Below, piece by piece: positions 6,438 to 15,417 of a DNA stretch of 32,719 nucleotides; positions within the stretch are counted from its first letter, which is position 1; each line of letters starts with the position of its first letter. The translations under genes and the position numbers were made by a program. Where the stretch lies: the NCBI GenBank assembly GCA_018970865.1, contig JAGWVN010000037.1, positions 1 through 32,719 on the forward strand. The letters are read 5' to 3'. The notes beneath the pieces are model-generated. The model saw only the letters and a program-made list of their open reading frames with translations, had not been told where the DNA came from and did no database searches. This DNA comes from Betaproteobacteria bacterium (GTDB lineage: Bacteria; Pseudomonadota; Gammaproteobacteria; Burkholderiales; Burkholderiaceae_E).

Positions 6438-9400
6438 ATGGCCTGCGATCCCGTCAGTCTCGCCTGGTGTCTGCCCGAGATCCGCGCCACGCTCGCGCGG
6501 ATCGACGACATGCTCGAGCGCCAGCTCAGCCTCGAGGCGGTCGACCTCTCCGGCCTGCGGCAGGCCAGCCGCCTGCTCGGGCAGTTCAGCGGCGTGCTTG
6601 GCTTCATCGGCGTCGAGGGCACCGAACCGGTGGTCCGCGAGGCGCAGGCGCTGCTCGCGGCCTGCGAACGCGGGGAGCCGGTGTTCACGCCGGCGATCGC
6701 CAGCCTGCTGATGAACGCCCTGCAGACCTTCGTCGACTATCTCGACGAGCTCGCCGCCGGCCGGCCTGACCGCCCGGTGCGACTGTTCCCGGTCTACGAG
6801 CAGCTGCTGCAGGCCCGCAAAGCGGGTCCGGCCAATCCCGCCGATCTGTTCAGCCCGAACCTGGCCGCACTGGCCGATGCCCCGCTGCCGCCTGCGCCGG
6901 CGGATGACGCGCCCCCGGTCGCGGCCATGCGCACCGCCTTCGAGAAGGGCCTGCTGCAGGCGATCCGCGAGCCGGCCTCGCCGATCGGGCCCCGTCTGAT
7001 GCGCCGCGCGGTGAGCGCCGTGCGGACATCCGCGCTCGGCCTCCATGATCTGGGTTTCTGGTGGGTGGCCGACGCCTACTTCAGCGGCCTGCACGGCGGT
7101 CGGGTCCCGCTCGACGCGGTGGCCAAGCGGCTGCTCGCCCGATTCAACCTGCACCTGCGCGGCACCCTCGAATCGAAGCCGACGGCGGGCGATCGCCTGC
7201 TCGCCGAGATGCTGTTCGCGATCAACCTGGCCTTGCCGGGCGATGCCGCCGTCGATGCGGTGCGTTTCGCCTTCGGCCTGGGCGAGGCGCCGCCGGAAGA
7301 AGCCGATCTGGCGCCGGCCGGACGGATCGACGCCCGCGCGATGCGTCAGGCCCGCGAGGCGCTGGGGCGGGCCCGCGGCGCGCTCGATCGCCTGTCACGC
7401 GGCAGCGTCAGCGATGCGCCGGCGCTGCTCGAGTCCCTCGACGCGCTGCGGGCGCCGCTCGATGCCCTGCCCGCCGTCGGCCTGCAGGCGCTCGCCCGAA
7501 CGCTGGCCGAGGTGCGCCGCGTGCCGGGCGTGGAGCAGGGGCAGATGCCCGACGCGGTGGCGCTCGAGGTGGCTACCGCCATCCTGTTCCTCGAGCAGGC
7601 GCTGGAGCAGGGCGGACGCCCCGACCCTGCCCATGATCGCCGCGGCATCGAGACCAGCGATCGGCTCTCGGCCGCGCTGGCCGGGCGGAACTATCCGGCG
7701 ACCCTGCCCGGATGGATGCGCGAACTCGGCCGCGCGGCCCAGGAACGCGCCACCACGGCGGCGTTCGTGGCCGAGGCCCAGGCCACCCTCCGGGTGGTCG
7801 AGAAGACCCTGGACGAGGCACTGGCCGATCCGTCGGGGCCGCACTCGCTGGGCGAGAGCGTCGCCGGCCTGCGGCAGATTGCCGGCGCGCTGCGACTGTT
7901 CGGCCATGAGGTGGCTGCACGCGGCGCCGAACTGGTCGCCGGGCAGATGGCCGACTTTTCGCCGGGCGCAGTCGCGGCGGACGGCGCGCCCGCGCCCGGT
8001 AGCCCCGCCGATCCGGCCTGGCGCATGGCATGCAGCCTCGGCGCCCTCGGGTTCTTTGTCGCCTCGCTCGGGCACACCGGGCAAGGCGGCGGACGCTTCT
8101 GGGTCGACGAGGCGGGCGGCGAATTCCGGGCTGACCTGAGCGCGGGCGCGGTCGAGCCGGGTCAAAGCCCTTCCGCGCCGCAGACCCGGCAGACCGCCCG
8201 GGGCGACAAGCCCGAGCCGGCCGAGGGTCTGGCGGCCGAGCCGCCCGCGGCGCCCATGCCATCCCTGATGGACGGCGCGCCTCGGGAGCCCGTGGCCGAG
8301 GCCGGCCAACCCGACCCGCCACTCGATCTGCTACCGGTGTTCGCGAAGGTGGTCGATGCCCTGCCCAGCATCGAGGCGCCGGCTCAGCGTCTGCTGCCGG
8401 ATGTCGATGCCATCGAGTTCGACAGCGACCTGATCCACGCCGGTGTGTCCAGCGGTCCGGACTGGCTGGGCCCGCCCGCGGCGCGCGGCGACACGGCCGA
8501 ACGCGCCCAAGCTGCCGGGGATCCGGCGGCTTCCGATCCCCTCGCCGCCCTCGAGCAGGCCGACTGGACGCTCTCCGGGCTTGCGCCTGCGCTCGCCCCC
8601 GATGCGGCCCGCGCGCCCGCCGGGCCGGCATGGTCGCTGCACCGGCCGACGCAGCCCGCCGCCGCGCCGGCGCCGCCGGCGCCGATCGAGCCCATGGCGG
8701 CGGTCGATGACGAGCTGATCGCGATCTTCCTCGACGAGGCCGACGAGGTGCTCGGCACCATCGCCGAGCAGGTGGCCAGCGCCGAGGCGTCGCCGCGGGA
8801 TCAGGTCCCGCTGGTGGCCCTGCGTCGGGCTTTCCACACCCTGAAGGGGTCCAGCCGGATGGTCGGGCTCGAGGCCTTCGGCGCGGCGGCCTGGGCGATC
8901 GAGGAATTGTTCAATCACCGGTTCGCGCTCGGCAGCAGCCCCGGCGATCCCGACCTCTTCGATCTGGTCGGTCGCGCGCACGGTCAGATGATGGGCTGGG
9001 TGGCGGCGCTGCGCGCCGGACAGCGTCCGGCCATCGACCCCGAGCCGCTGGCGCGGGCGGCTCGCGCGCTGCGGGAGGGGGAGCCGCTGCCCGAGCCGCC
9101 GGCCGAGGCCCTGCCGGACACGCTGTCCGCGCCGGCGCCGGCACCGGCGGCTGCGCTGCCCGAGGCGCCTGACCTGGTCCTGCCGGCGGAACCCGATGCG
9201 GTCCTGCTCGACGAGCCGGACGCGGTTCTGCTCGACGAGCATGACGCGGTTCTGCCCGACGAGCATGACGCGGTTCTGCTCGACGAGCCTGATGCGCAGC
9301 CGGCGCCGCCATCGCCTGCGGTCCCGCCGCCGGCCTCCGACACGGTCCGGATCGGCGATCGGGTGCTCAGCCGCCCGCTCTACCTCATCTTCCTCTCCGA

Positions 9401-12275
9401 GGCCGATGAACTCATCACCGCGCTGCGGGCCGATGTGGCCGACTGGCAGTCGCATCCTGGCCGCGATGTGTCCCCCGAGGCGCTGCGCGCGGCGCACTCC
9501 CTGAGCGGGGGCGCCGCGGTGATGCAGCTCGACTCCGTCCACCGGCTGGCGCAGACCCTCGAGCTCGCCTATCACCGGCAGTCGCAGTCGCGCCAGGCGG
9601 TCACGCCCGAGGAACTCGCGCGGGCGGCCGCGGCGATCGACCGCATCCATGGGATGCTGCACCGGTTCGCCGGCGGCGACTGGCCTGCGGACGATCCGGT
9701 TCTGCTGGCCGACCTGGGCGCGCTGGCCGATCACTGGGCGGGCGTGCCAGCCTCGCCCGCTGTCCTTCCCGAGGCCGTTCCGTCGGCCTCGGCATCGACC
9801 CCGCCCGCGCCGCCGCCGCCCGCTGACGATGCGGATTCGCCCGAGCCGGCATCTGCCGAGCCGGTCGAACCGCCGCCGGCCGACGAGATCGACGCCGAAC
9901 TGCTGCCGATCTTCCTCGAAGAGGCGGCCGATGACCTGCCGCGCATCGGCGAGAGCCTGCGCGCCTGGGCGGCCGCGCCTCAGGACGCCAGCCTGCCGCA
10001 GGCGCTGATGCGGGTGCTGCACACCGTGAAGGGCAGCGCCCGCATGGCGGGCGCCATGCACCTGGGCCAGCTGCTCCATGACGCCGAGACCCGGGTGGAC
10101 GAACTGGCCGCGCTGGCCGTGCCCGACCCGGCCCGGATCGAGGAGCTCATCGCCCACACCGACAAGGCGATGGCCCTGTTCGATGCCTTGCGCAGGCCGC
10201 CCGGCGACGGTCCGCCCGAGGCCCTGGCGCCCACCGGGGCGGGGTCGGCCCCGGCACCCGGCGAGGCGGCGCCGGCCGATCCTCGCGCGCCCTCGACTGA
10301 CCTGCCGTTCGCGCCGGCGCTGTCCGAGCCCCCGTCTTCTGGCGCGCTGCCCGCGCCCGACGAGGCCTCCGGCGCGGCCGCCGCGCTGCCGCCCCTGGCG
10401 CCGGCCGCGCCATCGCTGCCGGCCTCGTCGCCCGCGCCCGCCGCGCCGCTGGTGCGGGTGCGCGCCGACCTCCTCGACCGGCTGGTCAACGAGGCGGGCG
10501 AGGTGTCGATCTCGCGCTCGCGCCTGGACAACGAGCTCTCGGTGCTGCGCCAGTCGCTGCTCGAGCTCACCGAGAATGTCGGCCGCCTGCGGGCGCAGTT
10601 GCGCGAGATCGAGATCCAGGCCGACACCCAGATCCAGGCCCGGATCGCGCAGCAGAAGGACCATGAGCGCACCTTCGATCCGCTCGAGTTCGACCGCTAC
10701 ACCCGCTTCCAGGAACTCACCCGCATGCTGGCCGAGTCGGTCAACGATGTGGCCACCGTGCAGGGCCATGCCCTGCGCAGCCTCGACGGCGCGGGGCAGG
10801 ACCTCCATCGGCAGGGGCAGGTGCTGCGCGACCTGCAGCAGGACCTCATGCGCGCCCGCATGGTCCAGTTCGGCTCGATCGCCGACCGGCTCTACCGGGT
10901 GGTGCGCCGCGCCGCCAAGGAGACCGACAAGCGGGTGAACCTCGACATCCGCGGCGCCACGGTGGAGGTCGATCGCGGCGTGCTCGAGCGCATGGCCGGA
11001 CCGATCGAGCACCTGCTGCGCAACTCGGTCGCCCACGGCATCGAACTGCCCGCCGTGCGCCAGGCCCACGGCAAACCCGAGACCGGCGAGATCCGGGTCG
11101 AGGTGCGCCAGGAAGGCCGGGAGATCGTGCTGTCCTTCGCCGATGACGGCGGCGGCCTCGATCTTTCCCGCATCCGCCAGCGGGCGCTGGCGCAGTCGCT
11201 CATCGCCGAGGACGCCCGGCTCTCCGACCGCGAGCTCGCTGACCTGATCTTCGTGCAGGGCTTCTCCACCGCGGCCAGCGTCACCGAGCTGTCGGGCCGC
11301 GGCGTGGGCATGGATGTGGTCCGCGCCGAGGTGGCCTCGCTCGGCGGACGCATCGAGACCGAGACCGAGGCCGGCCGCGGCACCCGGTTCACCGTGCACC
11401 TGCCGCTCACGCTGGCGGTTTCGCAGGTGGTGCTGCTCTCGGCCGGGCGCTCGCGCTTCGCCGTGCCCTCGTCCAGCGTCGAGCAGGTGCTGCAGCTCAA
11501 GCCGCAGGCCCTGGCCGATGCCTACGCGCAGCACGCGCTGCCGTGGCAGGAGCAGGTGGTGCCGCTCTTCTACCTCGGCGGCCTGGCCGGCCTGCCGGAT
11601 CTGGTGCCGCTCGCGCAGCACCTGTCGCCGGTGGTGATCATCCGCGCCGGCCACCAGCGCATCGCGGTGCACGCCGACGAGGTCACCCGCAATCAGGAGG
11701 TGGTGGTCAAGAGCGTGGGCGCGCAGGCGGCGCGTGTGCCGGGCCTGACCGGCGCCACGGTGCTGGGCAATGGCGACATCGTGCTGATCGTCAACCTGGT
11801 GGTGCTGGCCAAGCGGGCGGCCGGCGAGAGCCTGGAGCGCAGTCTGCCCGCGCCGGCCATCGAGGCGGTGATGCCCGAGGCGCTGCCGTCGCTGGTGATG
11901 GTGGTTGACGACTCGCTCACGGTGCGCAAGGTCACCCAGCGCCTGCTCAGCCGCGAGGGCTATCAGGTGCTGCTCGCCCGCGACGGCGTGGACGCGCTTC
12001 GCCAGCTCGAGGAGGTGGTGCCCGATGCCATGCTGCTCGACATCGAGATGCCGCGCATGGACGGCTTCGAGCTGCTGCGCCACCTGCGCGCCGACGCCCG
12101 CCTGGCGCGCATCCCGATCGTGATGATCACCTCGCGCACCGCCGACAAGCACCGCAATCACGCCCTCGAGCTGGGCGTCGACGCCTACCTCGGCAAGCCC
12201 TATCCCGAGGACGAGCTGCTGGCGCTGCTCGCCCGCTTCACGCGGCCGATGCCGCGTCAGGCGAACTCGAACTGA
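6438..12275 (+). CDS. pilL: Hybrid chemotaxis kinase PilL/ChpA
   Basis: This 1945-residue CheA-type hybrid kinase of the pilus Chp system starts 8 bases after pilJ. The N-terminal about 560 residues look like the FimL/ChpA N-terminal region, Hpt-like without a histidine. Three Hpt domains follow: H800 (HTLKGSSRM), H1020 (HSLSGGAAV, where the usual Lys after the His is Ser) and H1195 (HTVKGSARM). Then come the dimerisation domain (from about 1340, VRVRADLLDRLVNEAGEV), an ATPase with N box around H1525-N1529 (HLLRNSVAHGIE), G boxes DDGGGLD and GRGVGMD, a CheW-like P5 domain, and a C-terminal receiver with D1868 (LLDIEMPRMDG). Ala/Pro-rich linkers separate the domains; one has a tandem eight-residue repeat. 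Pseudomonas ChpA is longer (about 2470 residues) with more phosphotransfer domains. It would pass phosphate to PilG and PilH. Its 3' end overlaps phr on the other strand. Confidence 0.92.
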   Translation: MACDPVSLAWCLPEIRATLARIDDMLERQLSLEAVDLSGLRQASRLLGQFSGVLGFIGVEGTEPVVREAQALLAACERGEPVFTPAIASLLMNALQTFVDYLDELAAGRPDRPVRLFPVYEQLLQARKAGPANPADLFSPNLAALADAPLPPAPADDAPPVAAMRTAFEKGLLQAIREPASPIGPRLMRRAVSAVRTSALGLHDLGFWWVADAYFSGLHGGRVPLDAVAKRLLARFNLHLRGTLESKPTAGDRLLAEMLFAINLALPGDAAVDAVRFAFGLGEAPPEEADLAPAGRIDARAMRQAREALGRARGALDRLSRGSVSDAPALLESLDALRAPLDALPAVGLQALARTLAEVRRVPGVEQGQMPDAVALEVATAILFLEQALEQGGRPDPAHDRRGIETSDRLSAALAGRNYPATLPGWMRELGRAAQERATTAAFVAEAQATLRVVEKTLDEALADPSGPHSLGESVAGLRQIAGALRLFGHEVAARGAELVAGQMADFSPGAVAADGAPAPGSPADPAWRMACSLGALGFFVASLGHTGQGGGRFWVDEAGGEFRADLSAGAVEPGQSPSAPQTRQTARGDKPEPAEGLAAEPPAAPMPSLMDGAPREPVAEAGQPDPPLDLLPVFAKVVDALPSIEAPAQRLLPDVDAIEFDSDLIHAGVSSGPDWLGPPAARGDTAERAQAAGDPAASDPLAALEQADWTLSGLAPALAPDAARAPAGPAWSLHRPTQPAAAPAPPAPIEPMAAVDDELIAIFLDEADEVLGTIAEQVASAEASPRDQVPLVALRRAFHTLKGSSRMVGLEAFGAAAWAIEELFNHRFALGSSPGDPDLFDLVGRAHGQMMGWVAALRAGQRPAIDPEPLARAARALREGEPLPEPPAEALPDTLSAPAPAPAAALPEAPDLVLPAEPDAVLLDEPDAVLLDEHDAVLPDEHDAVLLDEPDAQPAPPSPAVPPPASDTVRIGDRVLSRPLYLIFLSEADELITALRADVADWQSHPGRDVSPEALRAAHSLSGGAAVMQLDSVHRLAQTLELAYHRQSQSRQAVTPEELARAAAAIDRIHGMLHRFAGGDWPADDPVLLADLGALADHWAGVPASPAVLPEAVPSASASTPPAPPPPADDADSPEPASAEPVEPPPADEIDAELLPIFLEEAADDLPRIGESLRAWAAAPQDASLPQALMRVLHTVKGSARMAGAMHLGQLLHDAETRVDELAALAVPDPARIEELIAHTDKAMALFDALRRPPGDGPPEALAPTGAGSAPAPGEAAPADPRAPSTDLPFAPALSEPPSSGALPAPDEASGAAAALPPLAPAAPSLPASSPAPAAPLVRVRADLLDRLVNEAGEVSISRSRLDNELSVLRQSLLELTENVGRLRAQLREIEIQADTQIQARIAQQKDHERTFDPLEFDRYTRFQELTRMLAESVNDVATVQGHALRSLDGAGQDLHRQGQVLRDLQQDLMRARMVQFGSIADRLYRVVRRAAKETDKRVNLDIRGATVEVDRGVLERMAGPIEHLLRNSVAHGIELPAVRQAHGKPETGEIRVEVRQEGREIVLSFADDGGGLDLSRIRQRALAQSLIAEDARLSDRELADLIFVQGFSTAASVTELSGRGVGMDVVRAEVASLGGRIETETEAGRGTRFTVHLPLTLAVSQVVLLSAGRSRFAVPSSSVEQVLQLKPQALADAYAQHALPWQEQVVPLFYLGGLAGLPDLVPLAQHLSPVVIIRAGHQRIAVHADEVTRNQEVVVKSVGAQAARVPGLTGATVLGNGDIVLIVNLVVLAKRAAGESLERSLPAPAIEAVMPEALPSLVMVVDDSLTVRKVTQRLLSREGYQVLLARDGVDALRQLEEVVPDAMLLDIEMPRMDGFELLRHLRADARLARIPIVMITSRTADKHRNHALELGVDAYLGKPYPEDELLALLARFTRPMPRQANSN
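9171..9290 (+). repeat. 24-bp tandem repeat inside pilL (octapeptide DAVLLDEP)
   Basis: Four units of 24 bases (9195-9218, 9219-9242, 9243-9266, 9267-9290) encode variants of DAVLLDE(P/H); the second and fourth differ by only one or two bases. A fifth, decayed unit (9171-9194, DLVLPAEP) precedes them. The array keeps the frame and forms an acidic linker between the first and second Hpt domains of PilL (about residues 912-951). Confidence 0.9.
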
Positions 12276-13770
12276 GTTCCGCGGGCGCCTTGACCACCGC
12301 GTAGCGCGCGAGCGTGGCCTCGCGCGCGCGCTCGTGGGCCACCACCGGCCGCGGATAGTCCTCGCCCAGCCGGATGCCGGCGGCGGCCAGTTCCAGCGGG
12401 GCGGCCAGCCAGGGCGCGTGGATCGCCCGGTCGGGCAGGGCGGCGAGCGCCGGGAGATAGCGGCGGATGAACCGGCCCTGCGGGTCGAATCGCTGCGACT
12501 GGGTCACCGGGTTGAAGATGCGGAACCAGGGTTGGGCATCGCAGCCGGTGGAGGCCGCCCACTGCCAGCCGCCGTTGTTGGCGGCGAGATCGAAGTCGAT
12601 CAGCTCGCGCGCGAACCAGCGCTCGCCCTCGCGCCAGTCGATCCCGAGGTCCTTCACCAGGAACGAGGCGGTCACCATCCGCAGGCGGTTGTGCATGTAG
12701 CCGCTGTGGCTGAGCTGGCGCATCGCGGCATCGACCAGCGGGTAGCCGGTGCGGCCCTCCTGCCAGGCGCGCAGCAGCCGGTCTGCCGTGGCACCGCGTT
12801 CCCAGACGATGCGGTCGTATTCCGGGCGGAAGGCGGCATCCACCACCCGGGGATGGTGGTGCAGGATCTGGAAGTAGAAGTCGCGCCAGATCAGCTCGCC
12901 CAGCCATACCGAGGCGCCATCGGCATTCGTCGCATCCCGCGCGTTTGCCCGCGCCAGGCGCGCGAGCTCGCGCACCGACACCGTGCCGAAGCGCAGATGC
13001 ACCGAGAGGTAGGAGGGGCCGCGCACCGCCGGGAAGTCGCGGTCGCGTCCGTAGCCGCCGATCCGCCGGGCGAAATCGGCCAGCAGGGCTGCGCCGCCCT
13101 CGCTGCCCGGCCGGATGTTCAGGGAGGCCAGGTCCACCGGTTCGAAGCCGATGTCGGCGAGGCTCGGCAGGCGCTCGCCGGGTGGCGGTGGCGCCAGCCG
13201 CTGCCCGGCGCGCACCGCGCGCTCGGCGATGGCGTCGGGCTCGGCGGCAAGGCGGCGCTCCCAGGCCCGCCGGTAGGGCGTGAATACCGAGAAGGGCGTG
13301 CCCGACCCGGTGAGCACCTCGTCGCGCTCGAACACCACCTGGTCCTTCAGGCTCACCAGGCGACGGCCCGCGGCGGCCAGCCGGGTCTCGACCGCCTGGT
13401 CGCGTGTGACCGCGGCGGGCTCGTAGTCGCGGTTCAGGTACACCGCGGTCACGCCGAGCTCGTCGGCCAGGCGGGCGATCACCTCGACGGCCCGGCCGTG
13501 GCGAACGATCAGGCCGCCGCCCTGCTCGCGCAGCCGCGCGTCGAGCGCCAGCAGGCTGTCGTGGATGAAGGCCACGCGGCGATCGGCCCGCTGCGGCAGC
13601 GGCGCCAGGATGTCGGTGTCGAAGACGAAGGCACACCACACCTGGCGGTGGGCGGCGAGCGCCGCCGCAAGCGCGGCGTGGTCGTGGGCGCGCAGGTCGC
13701 GCCGGAACCACACCAGGGCCCGGTCGGGATGGGGCGGGCGCGAGGCGCCGGCGTCGGCGGCAGGGTTCAT
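12238..13770 (-). CDS. phrB: Deoxyribodipyrimidine photolyase (class I)
   Basis: This 510-residue DNA photolyase/cryptochrome-family protein repairs cyclobutane pyrimidine dimers with blue light. The N-terminal antenna domain begins at ALVWFRRDLRAHDHAAL. The FAD-binding half shows GYPLVDAAMRQLSHSGYMHN, RMVTASFLVKDLGIDWREGE, ARELIDFDLAANNGGWQWAA and PWFRIFNPVTQSQRFDPQG, the signature of class I CPD photolyases, with the tryptophans of the electron path retained. Length is slightly above E. coli PhrB (472). The ATG at 13770 has GGAG about 7 bases upstream (complement of 13777-13780). The 3' end overlaps the end of pilL by 38 bases in convergent orientation. The promoter appears to be shared with algH on the other strand. 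Cryptochrome-DASH is less likely given the NNGGWQW and adjacent motifs. Confidence 0.93.
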   Translation of the reverse strand: MNPAADAGASRPPHPDRALVWFRRDLRAHDHAALAAALAAHRQVWCAFVFDTDILAPLPQRADRRVAFIHDSLLALDARLREQGGGLIVRHGRAVEVIARLADELGVTAVYLNRDYEPAAVTRDQAVETRLAAAGRRLVSLKDQVVFERDEVLTGSGTPFSVFTPYRRAWERRLAAEPDAIAERAVRAGQRLAPPPPGERLPSLADIGFEPVDLASLNIRPGSEGGAALLADFARRIGGYGRDRDFPAVRGPSYLSVHLRFGTVSVRELARLARANARDATNADGASVWLGELIWRDFYFQILHHHPRVVDAAFRPEYDRIVWERGATADRLLRAWQEGRTGYPLVDAAMRQLSHSGYMHNRLRMVTASFLVKDLGIDWREGERWFARELIDFDLAANNGGWQWAASTGCDAQPWFRIFNPVTQSQRFDPQGRFIRRYLPALAALPDRAIHAPWLAAPLELAAAGIRLGEDYPRPVVAHERAREATLARYAVVKAPAELSSSSPDAASAA

Positions 13771-13794
13771 GGCGGGCTCCGGACAGGGCGGCGG

Positions 13795-13823
13795 ATTGTG
13801 CCAACCCGGGTGCGTCTTTACAA
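13795..13823 (-). promoter_or_regulatory. Sigma-70 promoter for phr, overlapping the algH promoter
   Basis: On the minus strand, -35 TTGTAA (complement of 13818-13823) and -10 CACAAT (complement of 13795-13800) are separated by 17 bases, each matching the consensus at 4 of 6 positions. Transcription would start near 13788, about 18 bases before the phr ATG and just before its ribosome site. Confidence 0.45.
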
Positions 13824-13824
13824 T
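13796..13824 (+). promoter_or_regulatory. Sigma-70 promoter of the algH-ruvX-pyr operon
   Basis: TTGTGC (13796-13801), 17 bases, TACAAT (13819-13824): 4 of 6 and 5 of 6 matches to the consensus. The start would be near 13831, 50 bases before the algH ATG. It is the only good + strand promoter in the 110-base gap between phr and algH. Confidence 0.65.
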
Positions 13825-13880
13825 TTCACCGCAGTGCCGCCAGGGGTCGTCCGCAGGCGGCGCGCGCTGCCTTCCCCCTC

Positions 13881-14450
13881 ATGCCCTCCCCGCCGTCCCC
13901 CGACTTCACCCATCAGTTCCTGCTGGCCATGCCCGGCATGGCCGACCCGAATTTCGCCGGCGCGGTGGTGTATGTGGCCGAGCACAATGCCCGCGGGGCG
14001 CTCGGCCTGGTCATCAACCGCACCACCGAGATCACCCTGGCCACGCTGTTCGAGCGCATCCAGCTGCCGCTCGCGCCCGGCGCGCTCGGCGACAGCCCGG
14101 TGTTCCTGGGCGGTCCGGTGCAGACCGACCGCGGCTTCGTGCTGCATCAGCCCCTGGGGCACTGGAACGCCACCGTGGCGGCGGCCGATGGCGTGGGCCT
14201 GACCTCCTCGCGCGACATCCTCGAGGCGGTGTCGCGCGGCGAGGGCCCGGGCGAGCTGCTGGTGGCGCTGGGCTATGCCGGCTGGAGCGCCGGCCAGCTC
14301 GAGGACGAGATGGCCCGCAATGCCTGGCTCAACCTGCCGGCCGACGCCGAGCTGATCTTCCGCACGCCGGTCGAGCAACGGCTGGCGCGCGCCTTCGGCC
14401 GGCTGGGCATCGACCCCGCCTTCCTGTCGATGTCCGCCGGGCACGCCTGA
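13881..14450 (+). CDS. algH: YqgE/AlgH family protein
   Basis: The 189-residue protein has the family hallmarks: an N-terminal [20 protein letters not shown], then [35 protein letters not shown], and the C-terminal [20 protein letters not shown]. This is the usual length (about 185-190). It is a cytoplasmic protein of uncertain function, first linked to alginate regulation in Pseudomonas. In most Beta- and Gammaproteobacteria the gene precedes ruvX, as here (4-base gap). It is the first gene of the operon driven by the promoter at 13796. The start is set by family alignment; no clear ribosome site is seen. Confidence 0.93.
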   Translation: MPSPPSPDFTHQFLLAMPGMADPNFAGAVVYVAEHNARGALGLVINRTTEITLATLFERIQLPLAPGALGDSPVFLGGPVQTDRGFVLHQPLGHWNATVAAADGVGLTSSRDILEAVSRGEGPGELLVALGYAGWSAGQLEDEMARNAWLNLPADAELIFRTPVEQRLARAFGRLGIDPAFLSMSAGHA

Positions 14451-14454
14451 TCCG

Positions 14455-14865
14455 GTGAACCCGGTCCGCTCGCTGCTGGCATTCGACTTCGGCGAGCGGC
14501 GCATCGGCGTGGCGGTGGGCAACACCCTGACCGGCTCGGCCGAGCCGCTCACGGTGCTGGCTTCGGTGCCGGTGGCCACGCGCTTCGAGGCCATCGGCCG
14601 GCTGCTCGCGCACTGGGAGCCGTCGGCGCTGGTGGTCGGCCGGCCGCTGCATCCCGATGGCACGCCGCACGCCATGACCGCCCGCTGCGAGCGCTTCGCG
14701 CGGCAGCTCGCCGGCCGCTTCGGCCTGCCGGTGCACCTCACCGATGAACGCTGGAGCTCCACCGAGGCGCTGGCCGAGGGCGCCGACCGGGATGCGCCCG
14801 ATGCCCAGGCCGCGGCGATAATCCTGCGACAATACCTGGCTGAGGGCGCCTCGCCTGCCCGCTGA
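14455..14865 (+). CDS. ruvX: Pre-16S rRNA nuclease / Holliday junction resolvase-like RuvX (YqgF)
   Basis: The 136-residue RNase H-fold protein starts with GTG 4 bases after algH. The motifs are D11-FGERRIGVA, [11 protein letters not shown] (60-70), D97-E98 ([11 protein letters not shown]) and D116 (DAQAAAIIL), which supply the acidic metal-binding residues. YqgF is known to mature the 5' end of 16S rRNA and was earlier proposed as a Holliday junction resolvase. Length fits the family (about 135-140). A 21-base gap separates it from pyrR. Confidence 0.93.
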   Translation: MNPVRSLLAFDFGERRIGVAVGNTLTGSAEPLTVLASVPVATRFEAIGRLLAHWEPSALVVGRPLHPDGTPHAMTARCERFARQLAGRFGLPVHLTDERWSSTEALAEGADRDAPDAQAAAIILRQYLAEGASPAR

Positions 14866-14886
14866 CCCACCCCGCGCCCGCCTGCC

Positions 14887-15417
14887 ATGAGCGAACTGCC
14901 TGCCGCCCCCGACGCCGAAGCCGCCTATCTGGCCTTGCGCGACTCCCTGCGCCAGACGCTGCGCGCCGCGAACTCGCCGCCACGGCTGGTGGGCATCCAC
15001 AGCGGTGGCGCCTGGATCGCGCAGCGCCTGCACGCCGAGCTCGCGCCGGGCACTCCCCTGGGCCTGCTGTCCTCGGCCTTCCACCGCGACGACTACGGCC
15101 GGCGCGTGGGCCGCGGCCTGCCCGCCGGCAAGCCGGCCACCGAGCTGCCGCTGCCCATCGATGGCGCGCACCTCATCCTGGTCGACGACATCCTGTTCAC
15201 CGGGCGCACCGTGCGCGCCGCGCTCAACGAGCTCTTCGACTACGGCCGCCCGGCGCGGGTGGAGCTCGCGGTGCTCATCGACCGCGGCGGCCGTGAGCTG
15301 CCGGTGCAGGCCGGCTACTGCGGGGTGGTGGCCCCGCTGCCGCCAGGCCTCGACTATGTTCTCGCCCGCGACCCCGAGGGCCGCTTCACGCTGCGCACCG
15401 AGCAGGCGCCCCGATGA
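14887..15417 (+). CDS. pyrR: Bifunctional pyr regulator / uracil phosphoribosyltransferase PyrR
   Basis: The 176-residue type I phosphoribosyltransferase has the PRPP-binding loop [15 protein letters not shown] at about 95-109 and the PyrR-typical HRDDYGRRV (66-74) and [13 protein letters not shown] segments. In Bacillus PyrR attenuates the pyr operon by binding mRNA; in Proteobacteria the gene often lies before pyrB with a less clear regulatory role. I see no attenuator hairpin in the 21-base gap before it, and its stop overlaps the pyrB start (ATGA), so RNA-binding attenuation inside this operon is not supported by the sequence. Confidence 0.92.
   Translation: MSELPAAPDAEAAYLALRDSLRQTLRAANSPPRLVGIHSGGAWIAQRLHAELAPGTPLGLLSSAFHRDDYGRRVGRGLPAGKPATELPLPIDGAHLILVDDILFTGRTVRAALNELFDYGRPARVELAVLIDRGGRELPVQAGYCGVVAPLPPGLDYVLARDPEGRFTLRTEQAPR

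Noticed and set aside
9171-9290. CRISPR-like array
   Set aside because: Units are contiguous, 24 bases long, without spacers, and keep the PilL reading frame: a protein repeat.
8331-12161. A 1276-codon open frame on the - strand opposite pilL
   Set aside because: It is a GC shadow of the pilL reading frame without recognisable motifs or a ribosome site.
14866-14886. PyrR-dependent attenuator before pyrR
   Set aside because: The 21-base gap has no room for an anti-terminator and terminator pair.
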